Positions 15,904 to 23,860 of a stretch of 64,000 nucleotides of DNA are shown here, piece after piece. A program made the position numbers and the translations under genes. The stretch comes from JACRCT01 sp049841135 (GTDB lineage: Bacteria > Myxococcota > Myxococcia > Myxococcales > UBA5297), in contig JASGHK010000005.1 in NCBI GenBank assembly GCA_049841135.1, forward strand, positions 2,728,001 to 2,792,000. Direction: 5' to 3'. Positions within the stretch are counted from its first letter, which is position 1. Each line of letters starts with the position of its first letter. The notes under the pieces were generated by a model that saw nothing but the letters and a program-made list of their open reading frames with translations, made no database searches and had not been told where the DNA came from.

Positions 15904-17771
15904 CCACCGTGCTCCCGCTCGTCCTGATCCCGGCCATCGCCGGCGTCCTCTGCCTGCTGTGCGTCAGGGGCCTCTCCAAGCTGGCCGCGCCGCTGTTCGT
16001 GCTGGCGGCGGCGACCAACCTGGTCATCGTGGCGATCGTCGCGGCGGTGGCGTTCAAGGCACCGCTCCTCCCCGAGAACGTCCCGTTCGGCGGCTTCGGC
16101 CTGACGCTCAACTTCCGGGTCGACGCCTTCGCGAGTTTCATCCTGATCTGCGCGGCGGGCCTGGCGTTCCTGCTCAGCCTGTACGCGGCGCAGTTCATGG
16201 CGGGCAAGAAGGAGGCGGGGCCGTTCTTCGGCTTCTACCTCATCACCATCGCGCTGCTGCAGGGCGCGGTCGCCGCCGACCACCTGCTGACCCTGCTGTT
16301 CTTCTGGGAAGGCATGCTCGGCACGATGTTCGGGATGATCGTCCTGGGCGGGGTCAACTCGCACAAGACCGCGGTCAAGGCCTTCTTCATCAACGGCGTG
16401 ACCGACCTCTGCATGATGGCCGGCTTCGGCATGATCCTGTGGAGCCGGCACACGATGACGATCAGCGAGATCGCCCGCTCGCCGATCGTCGCCGACGGCG
16501 TGATGGGCCTGGCCTTCGTGCTGGTCCTCATCGGCGCGGTCAGCAAGGCCGGCTCGATGCCGTTCCACAGCTGGATCCCGGACGCCGCCAAGGACGCCCC
16601 GATGCCCTTCATGGCCCTGATGCCCGGCGCCATGGAGAAGCTCATCGGCATCTACTTCGTGGCCCGCGTGTCGCTCGACCTGTTCAAGGTCCAGACCGGC
16701 AGCTGGCCGTCGGTGCTGATGATGACGGTCGGCGCGGTGACGCTGATCCTCGCGGTGCTGATGGCGCTCATCCAGAAGGACTTCAAGCGCCTGCTCAGCT
16801 TCCACGCCATCAGCCAGGTCGGCTACATGATCCTCGGCATCGGCACGGGGACCGCCTTCGGCGTCGTCGGAGGCCTGTTCCACATGGTCAACAACGCGCT
16901 CTACAAGAGCACGCTGTTCCTCACCGGCGGCGCGGTGGAACGTCAGGCCGGCACCACCGACCTCAAGAAGATCGGCGGGCTGGGCAAGTCGATGCCCATC
17001 ACCTGGCTGTGCTTCCTGGTGGCGGCCTTCAGCATCTCCGGGTTCCCGCTCACCAACGGCTTCTACTCGAAGGAGCTCATCTACCACGGCGCCTTCGAGG
17101 TGAGCCCGTGGTGGTACGCCGTCGCCGCCCTCGGCTCCTTCTTCACCGCCGCCAGCTTCCTCAAGCTGGGCCACGCCGCCTTCAAGGGCACCTTCAACGC
17201 GCCCGAGTCGGCCGGTGCCATCAAGGACCCGCCCGCCGCGATGCTGGTGCCGATGGCGCTCATCGCGCTGGCCTGCCTCGTCTTCGGCCTGGGCAACCCC
17301 TGGGTCGTCGCGCCGCTCATCCTCCCGGCTGTCGCGGGCCACGTGCACGAGACCGAGAACCTGTTCGGCCTGCTCCCGCACGGCTTCGGCTGGGTGCTCA
17401 CCGGCATCTCGGTCGTGACGCTCTGCGCGGCCGCGGCGAACCACTTCTGGGGCGCCAAGCGCTACGGCAGCGGCCTCAAGGCCGTCGACCACATCCACTA
17501 CGCCCCGGTGGCGCACCAGCTCTACGACGCCGCCGAGAAGCGCTGGTTCGACCCGTACGAGAACGCGCTCAAGGTGATCCAGGGCATCGCGTACGTCGGC
17601 TACACCTGCGACCGCGTCATCGACTACGTCTACAACAAGGTCATCACCGGCCTCGCCAACGCCTTCTCGTCGGGCCTGCGCATCCAGCACAACGGCAGCC
17701 ACTCGACGTACCTCGCCTGGTCGGTCGCGGGCGCGGCGCTGGTGGTCATCTACTTCGTGGGAGGGTTCTAA
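15900..17771 (+). CDS. Hydrogenase antiporter-like membrane subunit 2 (NuoL/HyfB-like, long form)
   Basis: At 623 residues this is the longest of the three antiporter-like subunits. Conserved features are LLFFWEGMLGTMFG (helix 5 Glu), VSKAGSMPFHSWIPDAAKDAPMPF (helix 7 Lys and the following HxW-PDA signature), and LIQKDFKRLLSFHAISQVGYMILG (helix 8). The helix 11-12 region is GLFHMVNNALYKSTLFLTGGAVERQAG. The C-terminal 130 residues include a charged amphipathic part (YAPVAHQLYDAAEKRWFDPYENALKV) and a last membrane helix, comparable to the C-terminal extension of NuoL/HyfB. The gene starts inside the stop of the previous gene and is followed after one base by the third antiporter gene. Confidence 0.9.
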   Translation: MTTVLPLVLIPAIAGVLCLLCVRGLSKLAAPLFVLAAATNLVIVAIVAAVAFKAPLLPENVPFGGFGLTLNFRVDAFASFILICAAGLAFLLSLYAAQFMAGKKEAGPFFGFYLITIALLQGAVAADHLLTLLFFWEGMLGTMFGMIVLGGVNSHKTAVKAFFINGVTDLCMMAGFGMILWSRHTMTISEIARSPIVADGVMGLAFVLVLIGAVSKAGSMPFHSWIPDAAKDAPMPFMALMPGAMEKLIGIYFVARVSLDLFKVQTGSWPSVLMMTVGAVTLILAVLMALIQKDFKRLLSFHAISQVGYMILGIGTGTAFGVVGGLFHMVNNALYKSTLFLTGGAVERQAGTTDLKKIGGLGKSMPITWLCFLVAAFSISGFPLTNGFYSKELIYHGAFEVSPWWYAVAALGSFFTAASFLKLGHAAFKGTFNAPESAGAIKDPPAAMLVPMALIALACLVFGLGNPWVVAPLILPAVAGHVHETENLFGLLPHGFGWVLTGISVVTLCAAAANHFWGAKRYGSGLKAVDHIHYAPVAHQLYDAAEKRWFDPYENALKVIQGIAYVGYTCDRVIDYVYNKVITGLANAFSSGLRIQHNGSHSTYLAWSVAGAALVVIYFVGGF

Positions 17772-17772
17772 G

Positions 17773-19254
17773 GTGGGCGCCCTACTGATCGTCCTGCCCC
17801 TCATCGGGGTCCTGCTGCTGAACCTGCCGTTCGGCAAGAAGCCCGCCGGCGGCTTCGCGATGACGCTGGCGATGGTCTTCTGCCTCTTCGAGGCCTTCGC
17901 GGTCTTCCTCGGCGTCGACCAGTTCTGGCACCAGGACATCGCGGTGGCCGACACCGGCCTGCTGACCACCGCGCTCGCTTCGAAGTTCTTCGTGGACGAC
18001 CTGACGCTGGTCATGTTCCTGGCCATCGCCATCGTCGGCCTCTCGGCCATCTGGATCGCCCGGTACACGCTCGCGCCGGACTCCGCGAACGCCGACGAGA
18101 GCAACGCGAAGCGCTTCCGGTTCGCGAACCTGCTCTTGCTCTGCCTGGCGGGCATGAACGGCATCGTGCTGGTGCGCGACCTGTTCGCCCTCTACGTCTT
18201 CCTGGAGATCACCGCGGTGACCTCCTTCATCCTCATCGCGCTCGAGCACGGCAAGGCGGCCTTCGAGGGCGCCTTCAAGTACATGGTGCTCTCCGCGGTG
18301 GCGACCGCGCTCATCCTGGGCGGCCTGGCGCTGCTCTTCATCGTCGCCGGCGACACCTCGTTCGCGACGGTGCAGGCCGCGCTGGCCAAGGCGGCCGCGT
18401 CGAAGCTGGTCCTGGTCGCGATGGCGCTGTTCCTGGTCGGCCTCTCCATCAAGGCCGGCCTGGTGCCGTTCCACGGTTGGCTGCCCGACGCCTACTCCTC
18501 GGCGCCCGCGGCGGTCTCGGTGCTTCTAGCCGGCATCGTCACCAAGACCACCGGCGTCTACACGCTCATCCGCCTGGCGCAGGTGTTCGGGCTGCCCGAG
18601 CCCGTCAAGCACGCGCTGTTGGCGCTCGGCGCGCTCTCCATCGTCGCCGGCGCGCTGGCGGCCCTGACTCAGAAGGACTTCAAGCGGATGCTGGCGTACT
18701 CGTCCATCAGCCAGGTCGGTTACATCGTCCTCGCGATGGGCGCCGCGGACGCGGGCGAAGTCGGCAAGCTGGCCATCGCAGGCGCCGTGCTCCACCTCTT
18801 CAACCACGCCATCTTCAAGACCCTGCTCTTCGTCAACAGCGCCGCGGTCGAGGTTCAGTCCGGCACGCGCGACATGGACCAGCTGGGCGGCATCAGCGTG
18901 AAGATGCCGGTGACCGGCACGACCTCGGTCCTGGCGATGCTCTCCACCGCCGGCATCCCGCCGCTCTCGGGCTTCTGGAGCAAGTTCTTCATCCTGCTGG
19001 CGGTCTGGAAGGCCGGGCACGAGGGCTTCGCCGCGGTTGGCGTCGTCGCGAGCGTGATCACCCTGGGCTACTTCCTCTCGATGCAGCGCCGGGTGTTCTT
19101 CGGAAAGCTGAGCGAGAGCTGCAAGGACCTGAAGGAAGCGAACCTCTGGGGCCTGGTGCCGGCGCTGATGCTGGCCGCCATCACCGTGGCTCTGGGCCTC
19201 GCGGTCCCCTGGCTCTTCGACACCTTCTTGATCCGCGTTGGGAGCATCCTATGA
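17773..19254 (+). CDS. Hydrogenase antiporter-like membrane subunit 3 (NuoN/MrpD-like)
   Basis: 493 residues with a GTG start immediately behind the previous stop. Signatures are YVFLEITAVTSFILIALE (helix 5 Glu), SIKAGLVPFHGWLPDAYSSAPAAVS (Lys plus HxWLPDAY), and LTQKDFKRMLAYSSISQVGYIVLA. The C-terminal part carries the expected STAGIPPLSGFWSKFFIL. All charged residues needed for ion translocation appear present. Three distinct antiporter-like subunits in one operon is the complex I number (L, M, N) rather than the one or two found in simpler energy-converting hydrogenases. The stop overlaps the start of the NuoJ-like gene (ATGA). Confidence 0.9.
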   Translation: MGALLIVLPLIGVLLLNLPFGKKPAGGFAMTLAMVFCLFEAFAVFLGVDQFWHQDIAVADTGLLTTALASKFFVDDLTLVMFLAIAIVGLSAIWIARYTLAPDSANADESNAKRFRFANLLLLCLAGMNGIVLVRDLFALYVFLEITAVTSFILIALEHGKAAFEGAFKYMVLSAVATALILGGLALLFIVAGDTSFATVQAALAKAAASKLVLVAMALFLVGLSIKAGLVPFHGWLPDAYSSAPAAVSVLLAGIVTKTTGVYTLIRLAQVFGLPEPVKHALLALGALSIVAGALAALTQKDFKRMLAYSSISQVGYIVLAMGAADAGEVGKLAIAGAVLHLFNHAIFKTLLFVNSAAVEVQSGTRDMDQLGGISVKMPVTGTTSVLAMLSTAGIPPLSGFWSKFFILLAVWKAGHEGFAAVGVVASVITLGYFLSMQRRVFFGKLSESCKDLKEANLWGLVPALMLAAITVALGLAVPWLFDTFLIRVGSIL

Positions 19255-19859
19255 CCCTCGTCACCTACCTCCTGTTGGCCCTGGTGGTCGCCAGCGCGCT
19301 GTGGGCGGTGCTCTCCCCGACGCTCATCCGCGGGGCCATCGCGCTGGCGCTGACCAGCGCTCTCATCACCATCCTGATGTTCCAGATGGACGCGGCGCTG
19401 GCGGGCGTCTTCGAGCTCTCCGTGTGCGCCGGCCTCATCACCGTGGTCTTCGTCAGCGCGATCAGCCTGACGCGCCCCAAGGGCGAAGCCCAGACCCAGG
19501 AGCGGGCCGACCAGCGCCGCCAGGCGTTCCTACCGGTGGTGGGCGTGGTGCTCGGCCTGGGCGCGCTGCTGTGGGCGGCCGGCTTCGTGCTGACCCCGAA
19601 TCAGGTGGCTCCGGCCTCGACCGGAGCTGCGGTCGTGGGCGTGCGCGAGGCGCTGTGGAACGTGCGGCGGCTGGACCTGCTCGGCCAGCTGCTGGTCATC
19701 TTCGTCGGAGTCTTCGGCGTGGTCATCCTCTTCAAGGAGGAGCGCAAGAAGACCTCGCTCGAGCTGGCCCGGGAGCAGGCCATCGCGACCATCCGCGCCG
19801 CCACCGGCATCCAGGCGAGCCCGGCGAAGGACGCGGAAACCAAGAAGGAGGCCGCATGA
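19251..19859 (+). CDS. NuoJ-like membrane subunit of the hydrogenase complex
   Basis: 202 residues with five predicted membrane helices. The start ATG overlaps the preceding stop. The N-terminal helices (TYLLLALVVASALWAVLS, GAIALALTSALITILMFQ) and the helix VFELSVCAGLITVVFVSAISL, which carries the glutamate and the pi-bulge-like region, follow the NuoJ/MbhD plan. A charged loop (RPKGEAQTQERADQRRQ), two more helices and a Lys-rich C-terminus follow. It links the membrane pump modules to the H-subunit side of the complex. ATGA overlap with the NuoK-like gene downstream shows tight coupling. Confidence 0.85.
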   Translation: MTLVTYLLLALVVASALWAVLSPTLIRGAIALALTSALITILMFQMDAALAGVFELSVCAGLITVVFVSAISLTRPKGEAQTQERADQRRQAFLPVVGVVLGLGALLWAAGFVLTPNQVAPASTGAAVVGVREALWNVRRLDLLGQLLVIFVGVFGVVILFKEERKKTSLELAREQAIATIRAATGIQASPAKDAETKKEAA

Positions 19860-20179
19860 ACGCCGCGTACTGGATCGAGAACTTCTGGCCCTTCTCCATC
19901 GCGGCCGCGCTGGTCTTCGTCGCCGGCGCCTACTGCCTGGTCGTCAGCCGCAACCTCATCCGCATCCTCATCGGCATGGAGCTGATGACCAAGGCGGTGA
20001 CGATGATGCTGGTGCTGGCCGGCGCGGTCACCGGCCGCATGGGGCAGATGCAGGCGCTGGTCATCACCCTCATCGTCATCGAGGTGGTGGCCATCACCAT
20101 CGCCGCCGGGGTGGTCATCGGGGCGTTCAAGACGCACGGGACGATCGACGCCAAGGCGCTCACCGAGCTCAAAGGGTAG
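19856..20179 (+). CDS. NuoK/MrpC-like membrane subunit of the hydrogenase complex
   Basis: 107 residues forming three helices. Helix 2 reads LIRILIGMELMTKAVTMMLVLAGA, with the conserved Glu of NuoK/MrpC/MnhC in GMELM. Helix 3 is ALVITLIVIEVVAITIAAGVVIGAF, containing the second conserved Glu (IVIEVV). Both buried glutamates of the E-channel are therefore present. It starts in the stop of the NuoJ-like gene. An 81-base gap with two hairpins separates it from the NuoA-like gene, the largest gap inside this operon. Confidence 0.9.
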   Translation: MNAAYWIENFWPFSIAAALVFVAGAYCLVVSRNLIRILIGMELMTKAVTMMLVLAGAVTGRMGQMQALVITLIVIEVVAITIAAGVVIGAFKTHGTIDAKALTELKG

Positions 20180-20184
20180 CGGCC

Positions 20185-20219
20185 GGGTAGGAGGCAGGCG
20201 TGGAAGCCTGCCGCTACCC
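20185..20219 (+). repeat. REP-like hairpin, copy D, inside the hydrogenase operon
   Basis: GGCAGGC (20193-20199), loop GTGGAA, GCCTGCC (20206-20212), extended by GGGTAG and CTACCC on the outside. It shares the GTGGAA loop with the hairpins near 7.6 kb. It lies between the NuoK-like and NuoA-like genes and could attenuate transcription or stabilise the upstream half of the message. Confidence 0.7.
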
Positions 20220-20223
20220 CTCG

Positions 20224-20241
20224 GCCAGCCAGATGGCTGGC
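20224..20241 (+). repeat. Second hairpin between NuoK-like and NuoA-like genes
   Basis: The perfect stem GCCAGCC and GGCTGGC encloses AGAT. It begins five bases after copy D. No T-run follows, so it is not a classic terminator. It ends 19 bases before the NuoA-like start codon. Confidence 0.6.
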
Positions 20242-20260
20242 GATCCAAAAGGATGAACCG

Positions 20261-20608
20261 ATGACTCCAGAGACCTTCCTGTTCCTGCCGCCCATCCTCT
20301 TCGTGGTGGTGCTGGCGCTGGTCGCCGCCGAGTACAAGGGCTTCGACGCGCTCTCGCTCAAGCAGCCCGAGGGCAAGGCGCAGCCCGAGGGGAAGACCAA
20401 GGCGTACGCCTGCGGCGAGGACGTCGCCGACCACCGCGCGCAGCCGGACTACAGCCAGTTTTTCCACTTCGCGTTCTTCTTCACCATCATGCACGTTGTC
20501 GCGCTGGTGGTGACCACCATGCCCACCGGCGTCCCGGCGGCCGCCGCCTTCGCGGCGGCCTTCCTGGTGAGCGCCGCCGTCGGCCTCTTCATCCTCTTCC
20601 GGAGGTAG
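20261..20608 (+). CDS. NuoA-like three-helix subunit of the hydrogenase complex
   Basis: 115 residues: helix 1 near the N-terminus (FLFLPPILFVVVLALVAAEY), a long hydrophilic loop, then two helices (FHFAFFFTIMHVVALVVTT and the Ala-rich AAAFAAAFLVSAAVGLFILF). The loop carries YACGE where NuoA has YECG, and the following helix begins with aromatic residues as in NuoA. The acidic FDxE of NuoA helix 2 is replaced by FTIMH. Position between NuoK-like and small-subunit genes also fits NuoA. Energy-converting hydrogenases usually lack such a subunit, which makes the assignment notable. It rests on topology and loop motif, not on a strong sequence match. Confidence 0.65.
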   Translation: MTPETFLFLPPILFVVVLALVAAEYKGFDALSLKQPEGKAQPEGKTKAYACGEDVADHRAQPDYSQFFHFAFFFTIMHVVALVVTTMPTGVPAAAAFAAAFLVSAAVGLFILFRR

Positions 20609-20615
20609 CCCAGCC

Positions 20616-21150
20616 ATGTCGCTCGCATCCCAGAATCGTCAGCTGGGCCCGGCGGAAGTCTCCCTGGGTCATCCACTTCAACACCGGCGCGTGCAACGCC
20701 TGCGACATCGAGATCGTCGCCTCGCTCACCCCGCGCTTCGACGTCGAGCGCTTCGGCGTCACCCTCAAGGGCACCCCGCGCCACGCCGACGTGCTGCTCT
20801 GCTCGGGGCCGGTGACCAAGCAGATCAAAGACCGGATCAAGCGCATCTACGACCAGATGGCCGAGCCCAAGTTCGTGGTCGCCATCGGCACCTGCGCCTG
20901 CTCCGGCGGCGTGTTCCAGGGCTGCTACAACGTCGAGGGCGGCATCGACGCCGTCGTCCCGGTGAGCGCCTACATCCCCGGCTGCCCGGCGCGGCCCGAG
21001 GCGATCATCGACGGTGTGGTGAAGCTCCTGTCGACGCTCGAGGAGAAGAAGGCGCCGGCGCACGACGAAGAAGACGAGCCTGCCGCCAAGCCGGTGCCCG
21101 CCCCCGCCGTGGCCGCCGCCCCCGAGGTGAAGGAGGCCCCCCATGCTTGA
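20616..21150 (+). CDS. [NiFe] hydrogenase small subunit (NuoB/EchC-like), frameshift near N-terminus
   Basis: The ATG at 20616 gives MSLASQNRQLGPA, but the family sequence continues in the next frame from about 20656 (KSPWVIHFNTGACNACDIEIVA) to the stop at 21150. One base has been gained or lost near 20650. The domain binds the proximal [4Fe-4S] cluster through CNAC, the Cys of GTCACSGG and the Cys of PGCPARPE. The segment FDVERFGVTLKGTPRHADVLLCSGPVT is diagnostic of the NuoB/EchC/HycG family. The last 35 residues are a charged Pro/Ala-rich tail. It pairs with the large subunit two genes downstream and passes electrons between the ferredoxin-like subunit and the NiFe site. The stop overlaps the NuoC-like start by 8 bases. 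Confidence 0.88.
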
Positions 21151-21592
21151 TCCCAACGCCCTCAAGGCCAGCCTCGAGGCGAAGTTCCCCGAGACCGCCG
21201 GCAAGCTGGTCATCCAGCGGCCGCTGCGGCTGTGGCTCGAGGTACCGGCGGAGAAGCATCACGACGTCGCCGCCTGGCTCAAGGAAGAGCAGAAGTTCCT
21301 GCAGTGCTGCACCATCACCGGGACCGACGAGAAGGAGAGCCTCGTCGAGACCTGCCACTTGGCCCACGACGACGGCACGGTGCTCAGCCTGCGCCAGCGC
21401 GTGCCCCGCGACGCCGCGGTCATCCAGAGCGTCTGCGACCTGTACCCGAGCTGCGCCAACTACGAGCGCGAGCTGGTCGACCTGCTGGGCTTCAAGGTCA
21501 AGGACCTCCCGCCGGGCAAGCGCTACCCGATGCCCGACGATTTCCCCAAGGACCAGCACCCGCTCCGCAAGGACTGGAAGCCGACGGCCTAG
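21143..21592 (+). CDS. NuoC-like (30-kDa) subunit of the hydrogenase complex
   Basis: 149 residues. The N-terminal beta-alpha part (KLVIQRPLRLWLEVPAEKHHDVAAWLKEE) and the C-terminal signature NYERELVDLLGFKVKDLPPGKRYPMPDDFPKDQHPLRKDW match the Complex1_30kDa family, where the ERE-x-D-hG motif and the closing HPLRKDW are characteristic. It bridges the small and large subunits in the peripheral arm. The start lies within the last codons of the small-subunit gene. A 48-base gap containing the direct repeat CCAGGCCGGC twice separates it from the large-subunit gene. Confidence 0.88.
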   Translation: MLDPNALKASLEAKFPETAGKLVIQRPLRLWLEVPAEKHHDVAAWLKEEQKFLQCCTITGTDEKESLVETCHLAHDDGTVLSLRQRVPRDAAVIQSVCDLYPSCANYERELVDLLGFKVKDLPPGKRYPMPDDFPKDQHPLRKDWKPTA

Positions 21593-21640
21593 CACCGACA
21601 TCCCAGGCCGGCTCCCCAGGCCGGCGATCCGAGGAAGACC

Positions 21641-22870
21641 ATGGCGAGCGTCACCATCCCCATCGGCCCCCAGCACCCCGCTCTGAAGGAGCCCGCGAGC
21701 TTCTCCATCACCCTCGAGGGCGAGCGCGTCCTGATGATGGACGTGCGGCTGGGCTACAACCACCGCGGCATCGAGAAGGCCTGCGAGCAGCGCACGTACA
21801 TCCAGGACCTGTACCTGCTCGAGCGGATCTGCGGCATCTGCAGCCACTCGCACACCACCGCCTTCATCACCGCGGCCGAGGAAGTCGCGGGCGTGAAGGT
21901 CCCGCCGCGCGGCCTCTACATCCGCACGCTGGTCGCCGAGCTCGAGCGCATCCACAGCCACCTGCTCTGGCTGGGCGTCGCCGGCCACGAGATCGGCTTC
22001 GACACGCTGCTCATGTACACCTGGCGCGACCGCGAGATCGTGATGGACCTGCTGGCGATGCTCACCGGCAACCGCGTCAACTACGCCATCAACTGCATGG
22101 GCGGCGTGCGGCGCGACTTCACGCCCGAGCAGCTCGACCAGGTCAAGAAGTCGATGGACGTCTTCGAGGAGCGGACCAAGTACTACATCCACGTCGCCGC
22201 CTCCGAGCCCACGCTCGCCAGCCGCCTGTCGAAGGTCGGCTACCTCTCCCACGACGACGCCGTTCGCCTGGGCGCGGTGGGCCCCACCGCGCGCGCCAGC
22301 AAGGTCGACCGCGACATGCGCCGCGACGACCCGCACCTGGCTTACCCGGACCTCAAGTTCAAGGTCGTCACCGACGACCACTGCGACGTCTTCGGCCGCA
22401 CCCTGGTGCGCGTGGGCGAGCTGATGGAGAGCTACTCGATGATCCGCCAGCTCATCGAGAAGATGCCGGCGGGGGACGTGAAGGCCAAGGCGCCGCGCAA
22501 GGTGCCGGCCGGCGAGGCGCTGTGCCGCTACGAGGCGCCCCGCGGCGAGGACGTGCACTTCGTGCGCGGCAACGGCACCGACAAGCCCGAGCGCGTCAAG
22601 GTCCGCGCGCCGACCATGGCCAACCTGGCGTCGGTGGGGAAGATGCTCGAGGACAACAACCTCGCCGACGTGCCCATCGTCATCGCCGCCATCGACCCGT
22701 GCTTCAGCTGCACCGACCGGGCGATCGAGGTCAACGACGTGCGCCGCGGCCGCTCGGACACCCTGACCTGGGGCGAGCTGCGCGAGCGGTCGGTGCAGTG
22801 GTGGAAGCGTGAGCGCGGCGTGGACTTCACCGCGCTGGGCAAGAAGCTCGACTCCAAGCTGTCCAAGTAG
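21641..22870 (+). CDS. Group 4 [NiFe] hydrogenase large subunit
   Basis: 409 residues of the Complex1_49kDa/NiFeSe_Hases family. Both Ni-binding pairs are present: Cys64 and Cys67 in ERICGICSHSHT, and Cys354 and Cys357 in DPCFSCTDR. These four cysteines distinguish an H2-active enzyme from complex I subunit D, which lacks them. After Arg360 comes a 49-residue C-terminal tail, the sort of extension removed by HycI-type proteases once the NiFe site is loaded, and a protease of that type ends the operon. Other family pieces are GYNHRGIEKA, LERIHSHLLWLGVAGHEIGFDT and GNRVNYAINCMGGVRRDF. This subunit carries out the 2H+ + 2e- / H2 reaction on the cytoplasmic side. Confidence 0.95.
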   Translation: MASVTIPIGPQHPALKEPASFSITLEGERVLMMDVRLGYNHRGIEKACEQRTYIQDLYLLERICGICSHSHTTAFITAAEEVAGVKVPPRGLYIRTLVAELERIHSHLLWLGVAGHEIGFDTLLMYTWRDREIVMDLLAMLTGNRVNYAINCMGGVRRDFTPEQLDQVKKSMDVFEERTKYYIHVAASEPTLASRLSKVGYLSHDDAVRLGAVGPTARASKVDRDMRRDDPHLAYPDLKFKVVTDDHCDVFGRTLVRVGELMESYSMIRQLIEKMPAGDVKAKAPRKVPAGEALCRYEAPRGEDVHFVRGNGTDKPERVKVRAPTMANLASVGKMLEDNNLADVPIVIAAIDPCFSCTDRAIEVNDVRRGRSDTLTWGELRERSVQWWKRERGVDFTALGKKLDSKLSK

Positions 22871-22879
22871 AGGAACGAC

Positions 22880-23860
22880 ATGGCCATCCCCCTGCTCTGG
22901 TCCGCGTTCTACATCCTCATCTTCCCCGGCTTCCTGTTCCTGGGCGCCAGCGGGCTGCTCGTCGAGTACGCCGACCGCAAGCTCTACGCCCGCTTCCAGA
23001 ACCGCATGGGCCCGCCCTGGTACCAGCCGCTGGCGGACTTCATCAAGCTGGTCGCCAAGGAGGACCTGATCCCCGAGGGCGCCGACAAGGTGATGTTCAA
23101 GGCGGTGCCGCTGGTGGCGCTCGCGGCGGCGACGGCGTCCTTCTTCTACGTGCCGATCTGGTCGACGCAGGCGCTCTTCAGCTTCGAGGGCGACCTGGTC
23201 GTGGTGCTGTACCTGCTCACCATCCCCACCCTGTGCTTCTTCCTGGGCGGCTGGTACTCGACCTCGCTCTACGCCACCTTCGGTGCGGTGCGCACGCTGA
23301 CCCAGCTCTTCGCCTACGAGGTGCCGCTGTTCATGGCGCTCTTGGCCCCGGCGGTGCTCGCCGGCAGCTGGTCGATGAGCGAGATCGCCCGCTACTACCA
23401 GCTGCATCCATTCCACGCGCTCCTGAACCTGCCGGGCTTCGGCGTGGCTCTCGTCGCGCTCCTGGGCAAGCTGGAGAAGGTCCCCTTTGACATCCCCGAG
23501 GCCGAGACGGAGATCGTCGGCGGCACCTTCACCGAGTACTCCGGCAAGCTGCTGGGCTTCTTCCGCATGACCATCGACATCGAGGCGGTGGTCGTCGCCT
23601 CGCTGCTCGCGGCGGTGTTCCTGCCCTGGGGCATGGACCTCGACGGCAACGTGCACACGACCAACGCCTGGGAGCCCTTGGGCGTGTTCATCCTCTACGT
23701 CGTGAAGGTCGGCGTGATCGTGTTCCTGCTCGCGCTGGCGCGGTCGATCTTCGCGCGCCTGCGCATCGAGCAGATGGTGGAGTTCTGCTGGAAGTACGTG
23801 GCTCCGGTCGCGCTCGTCCAGCTGCTCATCAGCGTGGTGGCCAGCGGGGTGCTGCGATGA
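22880..23860 (+). CDS. NuoH/HycD-like membrane subunit of the hydrogenase complex
   Basis: 326 residues and about eight helices of the NADHdh/Complex I subunit 1 family. Signatures are RKLYARFQNRMGPPWYQPLADFIKLVAKEDLIPEGAD in the first cytoplasmic loop and VPFDIPEAETEIVGGTFTEYSG, the strongly conserved acidic loop that contacts the peripheral arm. The helix QLFAYEVPLFMALLAP also matches. This subunit anchors the electron-transfer module to the ion pumps. It starts 9 bases after the large-subunit stop and ends overlapping the ferredoxin-like gene (ATGA). Confidence 0.93.
   Translation: MAIPLLWSAFYILIFPGFLFLGASGLLVEYADRKLYARFQNRMGPPWYQPLADFIKLVAKEDLIPEGADKVMFKAVPLVALAAATASFFYVPIWSTQALFSFEGDLVVVLYLLTIPTLCFFLGGWYSTSLYATFGAVRTLTQLFAYEVPLFMALLAPAVLAGSWSMSEIARYYQLHPFHALLNLPGFGVALVALLGKLEKVPFDIPEAETEIVGGTFTEYSGKLLGFFRMTIDIEAVVVASLLAAVFLPWGMDLDGNVHTTNAWEPLGVFILYVVKVGVIVFLLALARSIFARLRIEQMVEFCWKYVAPVALVQLLISVVASGVLR

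Noticed and set aside
21005..23656. An 883-codon minus-strand frame across the hydrogenase large subunit and NuoH-like genes
   Set aside because: It is antisense to clear coding sequence and Arg/Val/Leu/His-rich with no family pattern: a GC-skew shadow. The same holds for long minus-strand frames at 14275-15882 and 15648-18164.
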